From an uncultured Methanomethylovorans sp. (GTDB lineage: Archaea; Halobacteriota; Methanosarcinia; Methanosarcinales; Methanosarcinaceae), in NCBI RefSeq assembly GCF_963678545.1, contig NZ_OY782870.1, positions 682,001 to 746,000 of the forward strand: a stretch of DNA of 64,000 bases, read 5' to 3'. Below, one piece after another: positions 33,774 to 43,221 of this stretch. A program made the position numbers and the translations under genes. Each line of letters opens with the position of its first letter. The first letter of the stretch is position 1. The notes under the pieces were generated by a model. It did no database searches. It was not told where the DNA came from and saw nothing but the letters and a program-made list of their open reading frames with translations.

Positions 33774-34160
33774 TTAATCCACATCGCCTTTTGAAAGGAA
33801 ATACCACTGAAATCCCTTAGCAGTCACGAGCATTAGGAAAAACTGGATAATTATCACACTATATACAGTGAGTTGTACAATATGCAGACGATCTATCCAA
33901 AAAAGCAGATTCAACGCGAGAAATGTGATTAACCAGGAGTAAGATAGGCCATAAGCACCTAGTTTCTTTGTTCTTTCATCTTTTTCCGGCAGGTTTCCAG
34001 TTCTTTTCAGCCTGACCAAAAGTACAGCAATAGTTGTCACACCAATGTTGATCAATATATTTGAGATCTCTTCATTGCCAACTTGCAGGATGCTCGTCAT
34101 TACTCCTATCACAACGGCTATAATTCCTGCATAAAGGCTATATTTGTATCTATTATCCAC
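33774..34160 (-). CDS. DUF2178-family membrane protein
   Basis: 128 residues with four predicted membrane helices (about 8-26, 34-50, 75-92, 97-115) and a cytoplasmic loop with RLKRTGNLPEKDERTKKLGAY, the conserved DERT motif of this family. Function unknown; its partner is the XRE regulator 18 bp downstream. The pair separates modE from mop and may have been inserted there. Confidence 0.75.
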   Translation of the reverse strand: MDNRYKYSLYAGIIAVVIGVMTSILQVGNEEISNILINIGVTTIAVLLVRLKRTGNLPEKDERTKKLGAYGLSYSWLITFLALNLLFWIDRLHIVQLTVYSVIIIQFFLMLVTAKGFQWYFLSKGDVD

Positions 34161-34533
34161 CTTACTTACCTCTCGTAATATTAGATATACACATCATTAA
34201 GAGAACTATTTCTAACATTATACTATAAATACTTAACTTATATCTACTTTTGATTGGCTTTAATGTGTCTAACCTCAGAACCCTTTTTGGACTGATTAAT
34301 TAATGAATCTATATACAAAAATTCCATTTTTGGTCTATTTTAACCAGAATATTTGTGCAGGTTCTAAGTTGTGGTTAAATAAAATTAATATGTAGCAAAC
34401 TTATTAAGTTCAAATATATACTATTCTCTCGTAAGTTTTATAACTCTTTTCCGCCTTACACTATATTAGATTATGGGTGTTAAAGTAGGACTTATGTCTT
34501 GTTTTGCCCCTAATTGGCTAGGAGAATCGAAGT
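34161..34533. other. divergent promoter region between DUF2178 gene and mop
   Basis: 373 bp, strongly A+T-rich with several TATA-like stretches. A TATGTC half-site (34493-34498), also the half-site of the dyad in the modA leader, lies 36 bp before mop. GTAAG and CTTAC (around 34433-34459) form a weak inverted repeat. No gene seen. Confidence 0.5.
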
Positions 34534-34743
34534 ATGAAAATAAGTGCACGTAACACAATAAAAGGTACAGTAAAGAATGTGGTTATTGGTCAGGTTAGTG
34601 CTGAGGTAACCATTGATTTAGGCAACGGAAAAGAACTAGTCTCTGTCATCACAAAGAATTCTGTGGAAAACCTTGGCATAAAAGTCGGAAAGGAAGTTTA
34701 TGCTGTAGTTAAGGCTTCCAGCGTGATGATCGCAACAGATTAA
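34534..34743 (+). CDS. mop: molbindin (Mop), molybdate-binding TOBE protein
   Basis: 69 residues, one TOBE domain: ISARNTIKGTVKNVVIGQVSAEVTIDLGNGKE...SVENLGIKVGKEVYAVVKASSVMIAT. Single-domain molbindins form hexamers that buffer molybdate or tungstate in the cytoplasm. It is convergent with modC; a T-tract of about 13 residues just after the stop (34747-34759) likely terminates transcription. TAGGAGA upstream serves as ribosome binding site. Confidence 0.92.
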   Translation: MKISARNTIKGTVKNVVIGQVSAEVTIDLGNGKELVSVITKNSVENLGIKVGKEVYAVVKASSVMIATD

Positions 34744-34760
34744 TTGTTTTTTTTTTTTTC

Positions 34761-35879
34761 TTAAGCAAATATAAGCAGATTCTCAGGCTCAATTTTGACA
34801 AAACATTCTGACCTAAGTTGAATTTTAAGTTCTTCAAATGTTTTGTTTGAAATCTCTACCAAAATCATTTTCTTGTCGATATCCAGTTCTATGGCTACCA
34901 TTTTACTTGCGCCTTTATTAACTGCCGTTAAAACTGTTCCTTTGAATACATTAACTTCATTATCATAATCTTCTTTTTGATATGGCAATAGATATAGATT
35001 CTCTGGACGGACACCCCATCTTACTTTTTCTCCAGGTTTGTAACGTGTTTGTCGGGCAATTAAGTCCAATTTCCCGCTTCTGATTAGGGTGTAATCTGAA
35101 CTTTCGCTATCCTTGATTTCAGCGTCATTGAAGATATTTGACACTCCTACAAGTTCTGCTACATGCTGGTTCTTTGGATGATAAAACACCTCTTCGGGAG
35201 TACCTGCCTGCTGAACTTTCCCATCATGTAATACAATTATCTTGTCTGCAAGAGTAAAAGCCTCTACACGATTATGGGTTATGAATAGCACTGGAATATT
35301 CAGGTCTTGCTGTATTTTGATTATCATTTCCCGCAATTTCGCACGGACTATCATATCTAGGGCAGAAAAAGGTTCATCCAATAGCAATATTTCTGGTTTA
35401 GGGGCCAAAGCACGAGCTAGAGCCACACGCTGTTTCTGTCCTCCTGAAAGCTGTGATGGATAGTGATCTTCTAATCCTTCAATATCTAAAAGCTGTATCA
35501 TTTCTTTCATTCTTTTGTCTTTTTCTGGATCTGCCCACCCTTTTAGCCCATATATAATGTTTTTCTTTACATCCATATGTGGAAAAAGTGCATAGTTCTG
35601 AAAGACGTAACCAAGACCGCGCTGTTGGGGTGGTAGGTCTATTTTGTTATGACAATCGAAGTAGACTTTCCCGTTTACTTTTATCTTTCCACCATTTGGT
35701 TTTTCGAGACCAGAAATACATCTTAAGATCGTAGTCTTTCCGGAACCTGACTGGCCAAACAGTACAACAAGCTCGTTGCCTGCCTCAAAGTTGGCATCCA
35801 CAGTGAAAGAAGGTTCTTTTCCCTTTTTTTTGTCGTTATCCTTGTAAAATCGCTTTCTAAAGTCAACTTTGATTCCCAT
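34761..35879 (-). CDS. modC: molybdate/tungstate ABC transporter ATPase
   Basis: 372 residues. Seen: Walker A GQSGSGKTT, Q-loop FQNYALFPHMDVKKNIIYGL, signature LSGGQKQRVALARALAPKPE, Walker B LLDEPFSALD and FITHNRVEA, then a C-terminal TOBE region (FKGTVLTAVNKGASKMVAIELD). The latter may mediate trans-inhibition by molybdate as in ModC of methanogens. Last gene of modABC, 10 bp after modB. Confidence 0.92.
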   Translation of the reverse strand: MGIKVDFRKRFYKDNDKKKGKEPSFTVDANFEAGNELVVLFGQSGSGKTTILRCISGLEKPNGGKIKVNGKVYFDCHNKIDLPPQQRGLGYVFQNYALFPHMDVKKNIIYGLKGWADPEKDKRMKEMIQLLDIEGLEDHYPSQLSGGQKQRVALARALAPKPEILLLDEPFSALDMIVRAKLREMIIKIQQDLNIPVLFITHNRVEAFTLADKIIVLHDGKVQQAGTPEEVFYHPKNQHVAELVGVSNIFNDAEIKDSESSDYTLIRSGKLDLIARQTRYKPGEKVRWGVRPENLYLLPYQKEDYDNEVNVFKGTVLTAVNKGASKMVAIELDIDKKMILVEISNKTFEELKIQLRSECFVKIEPENLLIFA

Positions 35880-35889
35880 GGTCTATTCC

Positions 35890-36567
35890 TCAGAGTTTCC
35901 ATTGGTTAACAAGCCTTGTTGTAATAGCCATGGATAAAAGAGACATCAATACGAGTATTATCACTAGTGTATTTGCAAGTTCACTGTTACCGCCCTGAAA
36001 GGCACTATAAATAGAAATTGCCATCGTGTTAGTTCTTCCAGGTATATTTCCGGCAACCATGAGTGTTGCACCAAACTCTCCGACTGCTCTTGCAAAACTT
36101 AGAATGATGCCTGCAAATATACCTCTTTTAGCAAGAGGTAGAGTAATAAAAAAAGCAGTTTCTATCTCACTTTTTCCTAATGTATAGGCCACATATTCCA
36201 GCTCCCTATCAACAGCTTCAATGGCTGCAGTTGCCGTTTTGACCATTAGGGGTAGAGATACAACAAATGAAGCTATAACTGCTACCTGCCACGAAAAAAG
36301 TAAGGTTATTCCTGTCAGATCGAATAAGATTTTTCCAATTATTCCTCTTTTTCCAAGAACCAAGACCAGTAGGTATCCTGTTACTGTTGGGGGAAGTATC
36401 ATGGGGAGTGTGACCAATGAATCAATAAGCCACTTTCCCATGAATTCCCTTCTGGCTAGGATATAAGATATTACGGTACCCAGTATTGCTACTATTAGTG
36501 AGGATACCAGTGATATCTTAAGCGTTATGTATAAAGGAAACCATATTTGTTCAAGCATAGATTTCAT
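35890..36567 (-). CDS. modB: molybdate/tungstate ABC transporter permease
   Basis: 225 residues with five to six membrane helices. Seen: PLYITLKISLVSSLIVAILGTVISYILAR, TLPMILPPTVTGYLLVLVLG, and the EAA-loop segment ELEYVAYTLGKSEIETAFFITLPLAKRGIFAG, then RAVGEFGATLMVAGNIPGRT, a ModB signature. Overlaps modA by 4 bp. Confidence 0.95.
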   Translation of the reverse strand: MKSMLEQIWFPLYITLKISLVSSLIVAILGTVISYILARREFMGKWLIDSLVTLPMILPPTVTGYLLVLVLGKRGIIGKILFDLTGITLLFSWQVAVIASFVVSLPLMVKTATAAIEAVDRELEYVAYTLGKSEIETAFFITLPLAKRGIFAGIILSFARAVGEFGATLMVAGNIPGRTNTMAISIYSAFQGGNSELANTLVIILVLMSLLSMAITTRLVNQWKL

Positions 36568-37451
36568 CCGGTCTGAGGAATGGTGAACCCATATTGTTCC
36601 AGTATGGATTTACCTTTTTCCCCAGTGACGAAATCTATGAACAGTTGGGAATCTTCTTTGTGTTGTGTATCTGACACTACAGCTATTGGGTAAGTAATGG
36701 GTGTGGTTATAGGAACTGAAGTAATAACTTCAATTGAATCATTATCTGCAGATGATGCATCTGTACTGAACACAAATCCTGCTTCAGCTTCTCCTGTTTC
36801 AACATAGACCAATGCCTGTTTAACATTTTCTGCCATAAGTGTCTTACTTGAAACACTATCCCACAGTCCTGCATTTGTCAGTGCTTCCTTTGCATATTTT
36901 CCTGCAGGTACAGTATCAGGGTTACCCATAGAGATCTTTTCCAATTCAGTCTTTGTAAGATCTTGTATGCCGGTAAGTCCAAGTGCATTTCCCTTCGGAG
37001 TTATCATAACAAGTGAATTCCCTGCGAAATCTTGCCTAGTATTGTTATATATGAATCCCTTGGATGCGAGCATGTCCATTTGATCCTGAGCTGCTGAAGC
37101 AAATACATCTGCTGTTTCTGGAGCAGCTTCTATTTGTGTACGGAGAGTACCAGATCCTGCAAAGTTATACACAATATCAATTTCCGGATTTTCTGTTTCA
37201 AATTTTTCCTCAATGTCCGTGAACGCTTCAGTGAGGCTTGCAGCAGCAGCAACGTTGATCTGGGTAGGCTGAGTAATTTGTTGCTGTGTCGCTTCTGGCT
37301 GGTTTTGGGAGGTATTTTGTTGATCTTGTGATTGGTTAAGTTGCTGATTTTGTTGCTTTCCATCATTTGAGCCCATTATAATAGCTGCAAGGGCTACTAT
37401 TATTACAATTGCTATGGCAGCTGTAAGTAACGTCTGGTTTTTTTTATCCAT
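36564..37451 (-). CDS. modA: molybdate/tungstate-binding protein ModA
   Basis: 295 residues. Residues ~8-28 form an N-terminal membrane anchor, followed by a Q/N/S/T-rich linker (~32-66) and a type-2 binding protein domain beginning INVAAAASLTEAFTDIEEKFE. Also seen: FAGSGTLRTQIEAAPETADVFASA, NSLVMITP and GFVFSTDA. The anchored form suits a wall-less archaeal surface. Ligand choice between Mo and W is open. ATG at 37451 has GGTG 8 nt upstream. Its leader carries dyads that may control the operon. Confidence 0.93.
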   Translation of the reverse strand: MDKKNQTLLTAAIAIVIIVALAAIIMGSNDGKQQNQQLNQSQDQQNTSQNQPEATQQQITQPTQINVAAAASLTEAFTDIEEKFETENPEIDIVYNFAGSGTLRTQIEAAPETADVFASAAQDQMDMLASKGFIYNNTRQDFAGNSLVMITPKGNALGLTGIQDLTKTELEKISMGNPDTVPAGKYAKEALTNAGLWDSVSSKTLMAENVKQALVYVETGEAEAGFVFSTDASSADNDSIEVITSVPITTPITYPIAVVSDTQHKEDSQLFIDFVTGEKGKSILEQYGFTIPQTG

Positions 37452-37497
37452 GCAGAGCACCTTTTCTTCTTAAGATTAGAACAATTTTAGGAATTTC

Positions 37498-37593
37498 GCT
37501 GCCAGCAGATTCGAGTCAGGTAGCCCTATATGCTGCCAGCAGCGTTATGTCGGAGTAGACATATCAATGAACATCCCTTATTATGTTATAAAT
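37498..37593 (-). promoter_or_regulatory. modA promoter and leader with three dyads
   Basis: On the minus strand, a TATA-like TTTATAAC (about 37584-37593) predicts a start near 37560. There, TATGTC-GGAGTA-GACATA (37546-37563) forms a perfect dyad. Further into the leader GCTGC-CA-GCAGC (37532-37543) and GCTGC-CA-GCAGA (37498-37509) repeat with 34-bp spacing. The first is a candidate ModE operator; the others may be a second operator pair or RNA hairpins. Confidence 0.55.
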
Positions 37594-37665
37594 AGGTTTC
37601 TACATGGGATAGTGAGTTTATTTTGCTTCCAGTGTCCTACTAAATCGTATGGTGGCGGTAGTTTC

Positions 37666-38082
37666 CTAAAGCATGGCTTTTTCATTTTTGGAGGCTGTTT
37701 TTTTATAATAGTTACTTTTCATTAAAAGATGGATCAATAATATGAAAAGGTAACCTACTTCTACAGTATAAGTGGAGCTTATGTCTACTTCTGGTCGATA
37801 TGTAAGTATCATTACAATAAGCCACAGAAAATAACCCCATAAGGTGCTTCTTAATCCCACAATATCGTCTATTCGCCTCTTTTCAGAAACCATGTCACGA
37901 GAGAATAGGTAGTGTCCTAAGGTTACAAAGAAAATGATGGGGCCCGATGTAAGCCATTCATCGATCTGACCTAGATCTTGTGATGATTTGACAGCCAATA
38001 CAAAAAATACCCAAATAATACAGAATATTGCTCCAAAGAAACATCCGATAAGTTCTATAAATTTTGTACTAAGTGATGTCAT
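37666..38082 (-). CDS. hypothetical four-helix membrane protein
   Basis: 138 residues with about four hydrophobic segments (11-32, 45-60, 77-96, 107-122) and a lysine-rich C-terminus (KSNYYKKTASKNEK). Between helices 2 and 3 SRDMVSEKRRIDDIVGLRSTLWG resembles loop regions of DUF2178-like proteins, but the match is weak. Monocistronic, A+T-rich surroundings. The 250 bp upstream, to metV, shows nothing distinctive. Confidence 0.5.
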   Translation of the reverse strand: MTSLSTKFIELIGCFFGAIFCIIWVFFVLAVKSSQDLGQIDEWLTSGPIIFFVTLGHYLFSRDMVSEKRRIDDIVGLRSTLWGYFLWLIVMILTYRPEVDISSTYTVEVGYLFILLIHLLMKSNYYKKTASKNEKAML

Positions 38083-38331
38083 AAATCTTCCTGTAGAGTT
38101 TAATGAGCATCCAATTAAGCTCTACTATTTGATTCAAAGTTCAACTTGTTCTTTTATTCTCATTATGTACTCTTCATTATATCATTTGTAATATGTTTGA
38201 CTTCTTCGCAAATACTAATATTTGTCTAAGGTTATCTAGTTTATTTAATTCCTGGCAAATTTATATTTGAAAAACAGGTTAACACTAATGAAGGATTAGA
38301 AATAGAAACACATAATGAAAAAGAGCTTAAA

Positions 38332-38943
38332 TTATCTGCTGTATTTCCTGGGCTCAAATACCTTTTCCAGCAGTTCCAGTCTATCTGTTTTCTCAAGCTG
38401 TCTGTAGATTAGTTCCCATGCACATTCTTTTTCGGACTCGACCTCGCACTTTCCAAGCATAGAACCTCCACATGGGCCATTGAGTAAACCTTTTGGACAA
38501 CTGGCTTTGGGGCATACGCCACCGAACTCCTGAACGTTGCATGCACCACACATCTCGCATAGTTGTGGAAGGACCTGCTCTCCTGATCGTCCTCCCAGGG
38601 AATCAGTATTATTGGAAGGATAAACCGGGATATTAGCAAACCTGGATACTACCGAAGTACCACTACCACATGCCATTACAAGAATTGCATCAGCTTTTTG
38701 TATGTCCGGTTCTTTCTCCACAAGTGTTTCACAAGATCGGATGCTGCAAGCCGCAGTGGGCAGGACCCAGCCAATTACATGTTTTCCGGCGTCTCTTAGT
38801 TTTTCGCACATAGCAAGCACCTCAGGTTCGCCTCCAACATGCAGCCTTGCAGCACAGACGTTGCACCCGACAACAAATATATTGTCAATTCCTTCAAGGG
38901 AAGCAAGTACTTCATCAAAAGGTTTTGAAGAAGAAATGATCAT
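38332..38943 (-). CDS. metV: MetV-like methylenetetrahydrofolate reductase zinc/Fe-S subunit
   Basis: 203 residues. Seen: NIFVVGCNVCAARLHVGGEPE, WVLPTAACSIRS, and a Cys-rich C-terminus (CEMCGACNVQEFGGVCPKASCPKGLLNGPCGG). This matches MetV, the partner subunit of MetF in acetogens and methanogens, holding Zn and/or Fe-S cofactors. Translationally coupled to the DHPS-like gene (ATGA overlap). The MetF-like subunit gene lies 37 kb away, so the complex, if formed, is encoded at two sites. Confidence 0.85.
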   Translation of the reverse strand: MIISSSKPFDEVLASLEGIDNIFVVGCNVCAARLHVGGEPEVLAMCEKLRDAGKHVIGWVLPTAACSIRSCETLVEKEPDIQKADAILVMACGSGTSVVSRFANIPVYPSNNTDSLGGRSGEQVLPQLCEMCGACNVQEFGGVCPKASCPKGLLNGPCGGSMLGKCEVESEKECAWELIYRQLEKTDRLELLEKVFEPRKYSR

Positions 38944-40175
38944 AAATCCCTCAAATAACGGTACTCAACATTATCATCAAGTTTCAGTGTATCATTGATC
39001 ATTCTTGAAATAAGGGGTAAATTGCGGGCCTGGCATTCCAATTTCTGTGCAAGCTTTTCCAGTTGTAGTATCGTACCGATCACAAGGACATCAGTGCTTT
39101 CAGTCTCATGGGACACTGCATTGCGTTCAAGGGCTGCATCGCCTCCTCTTGCCAGTATCTCTTGCTTAATGATCAAAGCTTCAGTGGTAGTTATATTGGA
39201 TATCCTCAGGACCCGAGAACTGCATTTCTTTTTCATGATCTGAGCACCAGTTCCTGTAACGCCCATCTCTTTCATGGTTCTGACTGCATCTTCCGAATTT
39301 ATAATGTCCAGCACAGATACCTCAAAATTATTCTCTTTAACTTTCGGCTCTCTGCTGCGCATGGCTGCTGCTACCTTCACTACATCCATTGTCTGCGCCA
39401 CATCGTGTGTCCTTATAATATGTGCTCCCTTATGCACAACAATAGCAGTGGCAGCAAGGGTTCCATATAATCTCTCTTCTGCAGGTTTATGCAGCACTGC
39501 ATCGATACAGGACTTGCGTGATATCGCTGCAAGAATTGGTTTTTGGAACACTTTCAGTCTTTCGAACTGGTCAATTGTCTCAAAATCGTATATTGGTCCC
39601 TTTTCAGCAACCCATTTTCCAATTGCAGGATCAAGAATTAGCTTACTAGTGTCCATGCCTTTATCCTGTGCATGCATTATAATGTTGGATAATGATCTCA
39701 TTATAGCGTCCATACCTATCGGATCACCTGGGATCTTTTCTGTAGCCATAGCCACTGCGGGGCATTTATGTTCAACTAGGATATCCAACATACTCTCATC
39801 TGCCTTGAAGCCAGAAACATCATTGATTATGTCAGCTCCCAATTCAATGGACTTTTCGGCAATGTCAGTAAACATTGTATCTACCGATATGAGAGCATCA
39901 ACGTTATCTTTCAGAATATCAAGTGCTGGTACAAGTCTTTGCATCTCCTCTTCCTTGCTTATTACAGGGTTTGCAAGCATCCATGTAGACCGTGCTCCGA
40001 TGTCTAGGATTGTAGCGCCGCTGTCCACCATACTGTGTGCCTTGTCTAATATGGAGTCCACGTTCACTACGGATGACTTATAAAAAGACTCCTTGCTGAG
40101 GTTTATAACTCCCATTATCCGTACCGGGTGCTCATCCCCAACTTTCAAACCGCAAATCTCCGTATCAACGAACAT
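38940..40175 (-). CDS. folP: dihydropteroate synthase family protein, extended
   Basis: 411 residues. N-terminal TIM barrel (about 15-285) with the pterin-binding motifs MGVINLSKESFY, DIGARSTWMLAN, DIINDVSGFK and HIIRTHDVAQTMD; a further ~125-residue region of unknown role ends RDL. In Methanosarcina such a gene clusters with folate-enzyme genes. It may make dihydropteroate or act on another pterin; the C-terminal extension is longer than bacterial FolP (about 280). Part of the purN-glyA-folD-folP-metV unit. Confidence 0.78.
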   Translation of the reverse strand: MFVDTEICGLKVGDEHPVRIMGVINLSKESFYKSSVVNVDSILDKAHSMVDSGATILDIGARSTWMLANPVISKEEEMQRLVPALDILKDNVDALISVDTMFTDIAEKSIELGADIINDVSGFKADESMLDILVEHKCPAVAMATEKIPGDPIGMDAIMRSLSNIIMHAQDKGMDTSKLILDPAIGKWVAEKGPIYDFETIDQFERLKVFQKPILAAISRKSCIDAVLHKPAEERLYGTLAATAIVVHKGAHIIRTHDVAQTMDVVKVAAAMRSREPKVKENNFEVSVLDIINSEDAVRTMKEMGVTGTGAQIMKKKCSSRVLRISNITTTEALIIKQEILARGGDAALERNAVSHETESTDVLVIGTILQLEKLAQKLECQARNLPLISRMINDTLKLDDNVEYRYLRDL

Positions 40176-40237
40176 TTTCTACCTGAAAAAGTGTAAAATC
40201 AGTAACTAATTCTTGTTGGTATATCGGTATTTATGTT

Positions 40238-41098
40238 TTACATGCCATCTTTTGCTGCCATTAACACATGCTGCATAAGTATGGAGATCGTCATAGGCCC
40301 CACGCCTCCCGGAACAGGGGTTATTAGTGAGGCTTTCTTTATAACATTCTCAAAGTCTACATCCCCATAGACTTTTCCATTCTCTTCAGTGATACCTACA
40401 TCAAAAACGACAACACCTTCTTTTACCATCTCAGCTTTTATGAGGTGTTTGACGCCTGTACCGACTACAAGTATGTCTGCATCCAGGGTGTATTGTTTCA
40501 GGTTCTGTGTGAACACGTGGCATACCGAAACAGTTGCATTACGGTTAATCAGCATTGCAGCCATGGGTTTCCCTACTACATTGCTGTGTCCGACAATAAC
40601 AGCATGTTTTCCCTGTATCTGGACACCGTGCTCTTCCATTGCCCGAATTATTCCTTTAGGAGTACATGGCACAAACCCCTCGTTACCTATGAGCAGATTT
40701 CCCATGTTGTATGGATGGAATCCATCAGCATCTTTTTTAGGATCAATGGCCAGCATGGCCTCCTTTTCGTTAAGATTCTTTGGGAGAGGTAATTGTAGCA
40801 GGATCCCATGTATATCATCTCTGAGGTTGAGTTGCTTTATATGGGCGGTAAGCTCTTCCTGTGAGATAGAGGATGGAAGATTGTGGTCTTCTGCATGTAT
40901 CCCTGTCCGTTCACATGCTTTGTGCTTAAGGCGCACATACATCTTTGAAGCTGGATCTTCCCCTACCAAAATGGTGGCAAGGCCGGGTGTGATTCCCTTT
41001 TCGGCTTTCAATCTCTGGACACCTTCTTTAACCTCTTCTTCTATTTTCTTTGCAAGGCTGCGTCCATCTATTACTCTTGAGCTATATTCACCCACCAA
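40238..41098 (-). CDS. folD: methylenetetrahydrofolate dehydrogenase/cyclohydrolase
   Basis: About 286 residues. Interconverts methylene-, methenyl- and formyl-tetrahydrofolate. Seen: [14 protein letters not shown] with the catalytic Tyr and Lys, [45 protein letters not shown] (cofactor loop) and [14 protein letters not shown] at 41098 has GAGGTGA about 6 nt upstream; a GTG at 41107 lies inside that site. 13 bp after glyA. Confidence 0.95.
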   Translation of the reverse strand: MVGEYSSRVIDGRSLAKKIEEEVKEGVQRLKAEKGITPGLATILVGEDPASKMYVRLKHKACERTGIHAEDHNLPSSISQEELTAHIKQLNLRDDIHGILLQLPLPKNLNEKEAMLAIDPKKDADGFHPYNMGNLLIGNEGFVPCTPKGIIRAMEEHGVQIQGKHAVIVGHSNVVGKPMAAMLINRNATVSVCHVFTQNLKQYTLDADILVVGTGVKHLIKAEMVKEGVVVFDVGITEENGKVYGDVDFENVIKKASLITPVPGGVGPMTISILMQHVLMAAKDGM

Positions 41099-41111
41099 GC
41101 AATTCACCTCT

Positions 41112-42347
41112 TTACTTATATATGGGGAATCTGCTGACTAGCTGTTCCACATCAGAACTGACTTCCATAAGGACTTTTTCATTTCCAATGTTACCGATCA
41201 CATTCTCTATGAAACCGGCAATGTCCACCATTTCCATTTCTTTCATGCCACGGGTGGTTGAAGCCGGAGTTCCTATTCTTATACCGCTGGTAATGAAAGG
41301 ACTTCTGGTCTCAAAAGGTATAGTGTTTTTGTTGAGGATAATGCCAGCCTTGGTCATGGCTGCTTCTGTCTCTTTTCCAGTTATCTCGAACTTATTTAGA
41401 TTGAGGAGCATTACGTGGTTGTCTGTTCCCCCAGATACTATGTTGAAATCCCTTTCTATAAGACTTTCAGAGAGCATCTTTGCATTCTTGACTGTCTGCT
41501 CCTGATCCTGCTTGAACTGCTTGCTTTGTGCTTCCTTGAAAGCCACAGCCTTTGCAGCTATTATGTGCATTAGAGGTCCGCCCTGTATTCCGGGGAATAT
41601 GGCCTTATCAAGTGCTTTGGCATATTCTTCTTTGCACATGACCATTCCGCCTCTTGGTCCACGCAGGGTTTTGTGAGTGGTTGTTGTGACGAAATCAGCA
41701 TATGGTACAGGGCTTGGGTGTACTCCAGCTGCCACAAGTCCGGCAATATGGGCAATATCGGCTAGTAGATATGCACCTACTTCATCAGCTATCTCTCTGA
41801 AGCGCTTGAAATCAAGTGTACGGGAATAAGCAGATGCTCCACACACAATCATACGGGGTTTTGTCTGCTTTGCCATTTCCATAAGTGCATCGTAGTCCAA
41901 TGCTTCAGTTTCCTTAGATACTCCATAAGGTATTATTTTGTAAAGCTGGCCAGCGAAGTTAACCGGGCTTCCGTGTGAAAGATGACCTCCATGTGAGAGG
42001 TCCATGGACATAATGGTCTCTCCCGGTTTGAGTACGGAGAAATATACGCCCATATTGGCACCTGAGCCTGAGTGAGGTTGCACATTCACATGCTCTGCAC
42101 CAAATATGGCTTTTGCCCTGTCTCTTGCGAGGTTTTCAGCAATATCTACAAATTCGCAGCCACCATAATATCTCTTACCCGGATAGCCTTCAGCATATTT
42201 GTTTGTCATTATCGAGCCCTGTGCTTCCATGACTGCACGGCTCGTATAATTCTCAGATGCTATGAGGTTGAGTTTGTAATCCTGGCGGTTCGCTTCAAGC
42301 TTCAGGGCTTCAGCGATCTCGGGGTCAATCTCTAAAATATAGGACAT
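41112..42347 (-). CDS. glyA: serine hydroxymethyltransferase
   Basis: 411 residues. Converts serine plus tetrahydrofolate to glycine and methylene-tetrahydrofolate. Seen: [51 protein letters not shown] and the PLP-Lys in [13 protein letters not shown] (K226). ATG at 42347 preferred over a TTG at 42359. Most methanogens use H4MPT-linked SHMT; here the operon context with folD, purN and metV indicates folate as the C1 carrier, as shown for M. barkeri. Confidence 0.96.
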   Translation of the reverse strand: MSYILEIDPEIAEALKLEANRQDYKLNLIASENYTSRAVMEAQGSIMTNKYAEGYPGKRYYGGCEFVDIAENLARDRAKAIFGAEHVNVQPHSGSGANMGVYFSVLKPGETIMSMDLSHGGHLSHGSPVNFAGQLYKIIPYGVSKETEALDYDALMEMAKQTKPRMIVCGASAYSRTLDFKRFREIADEVGAYLLADIAHIAGLVAAGVHPSPVPYADFVTTTTHKTLRGPRGGMVMCKEEYAKALDKAIFPGIQGGPLMHIIAAKAVAFKEAQSKQFKQDQEQTVKNAKMLSESLIERDFNIVSGGTDNHVMLLNLNKFEITGKETEAAMTKAGIILNKNTIPFETRSPFITSGIRIGTPASTTRGMKEMEMVDIAGFIENVIGNIGNEKVLMEVSSDVEQLVSRFPIYK

Positions 42348-42378
42348 GATATCATCCAATTACAAGCTGTTTTAAGGT

Positions 42379-42993
42379 TTATTTATCTCTGCGTAGTACA
42401 ATCCTGCCATCCACTTTAAGTTTACCCTCAGTGAACAGTTTTATTGCTTCGGGGAATATCCTGTGTTCCTGTTCTAGTATCCTAGAGGCAAGCGTGTTCT
42501 CCGTGTCATCATCTTTCACGGGTACAGAACTCTGGATGATTATAGGTCCACTATCCATTCCCTCATCGACGAAGTGCACTGTGCATCCGGCGACTTTGAC
42601 GCCGTATTCAAGTGCTTGCCTGGGGCCATGCAGCCCTTTAAAAGAAGGTAGCAATGCAGGATGTATATTCATGATCCTATCTTTATATGTCTGGATCACT
42701 TCACTTCCTAATATCCTCATGTATCCTGCAAGTAGCACCAGGTCTACAGTATAAAGCTGCAATGTTTCAATTATCTTTTTTTCGAAATCCATCTTGCTTA
42801 CATGGGAACGTGGATCGATAAAAACAGCATCAATCCCATGTATTTTTGCACGTTCAAGGGCATAAGCATCTCTCTTATCACTAATGACCACGCTGAGCTT
42901 TACATCCTTTAAATAACCGCTTTCCACATGGTCAATGATAGACTGAAGATTAGAACCACTGCCTGATACTAAAACTCCTATATTGGTGGTCAT
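42379..42993 (-). CDS. purN: phosphoribosylglycinamide formyltransferase
   Basis: 204 residues. Transfers formyl from formyl-tetrahydrofolate to GAR in purine synthesis. Seen: VLVSGSGSNLQSIID at the N-terminus, LAGYMRILG, the catalytic NIHPALLPSFKGLHG (Asn, His) and VHFVDEGMDSGPIIIQ (Asp). First gene of the C1 operon, thereby linking folate to purine synthesis. ATG at 42993 taken; a GTG at 43002 is possible. Confidence 0.95.
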   Translation of the reverse strand: MTTNIGVLVSGSGSNLQSIIDHVESGYLKDVKLSVVISDKRDAYALERAKIHGIDAVFIDPRSHVSKMDFEKKIIETLQLYTVDLVLLAGYMRILGSEVIQTYKDRIMNIHPALLPSFKGLHGPRQALEYGVKVAGCTVHFVDEGMDSGPIIIQSSVPVKDDDTENTLASRILEQEHRIFPEAIKLFTEGKLKVDGRIVLRRDK

Positions 42994-43221
42994 TATAGGC
43001 ACTTAAAGTATCTTCCTATAATTAGATTTTTGGATTTGGTCCACAACTATATGAAAAATAGTATTTCTAACTTATTGGACGAAATTGTTTCAATTATACA
43101 TATTGTACCATAATTATAATTAGCCATACTACAAAAAATATTCTTCATTTATTTACTCTTATTACTGTTCACTTCCTAGTGATTTTTACTAATAAATTGT
43201 TAGTACCATTATTACCACTCG

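Noticed and set aside
37498..37550. Moco or tungsten-cofactor riboswitch in the modA leader
   Set aside because: The dyads are short and do not match the known bacterial Moco aptamer; protein operators fit as well.
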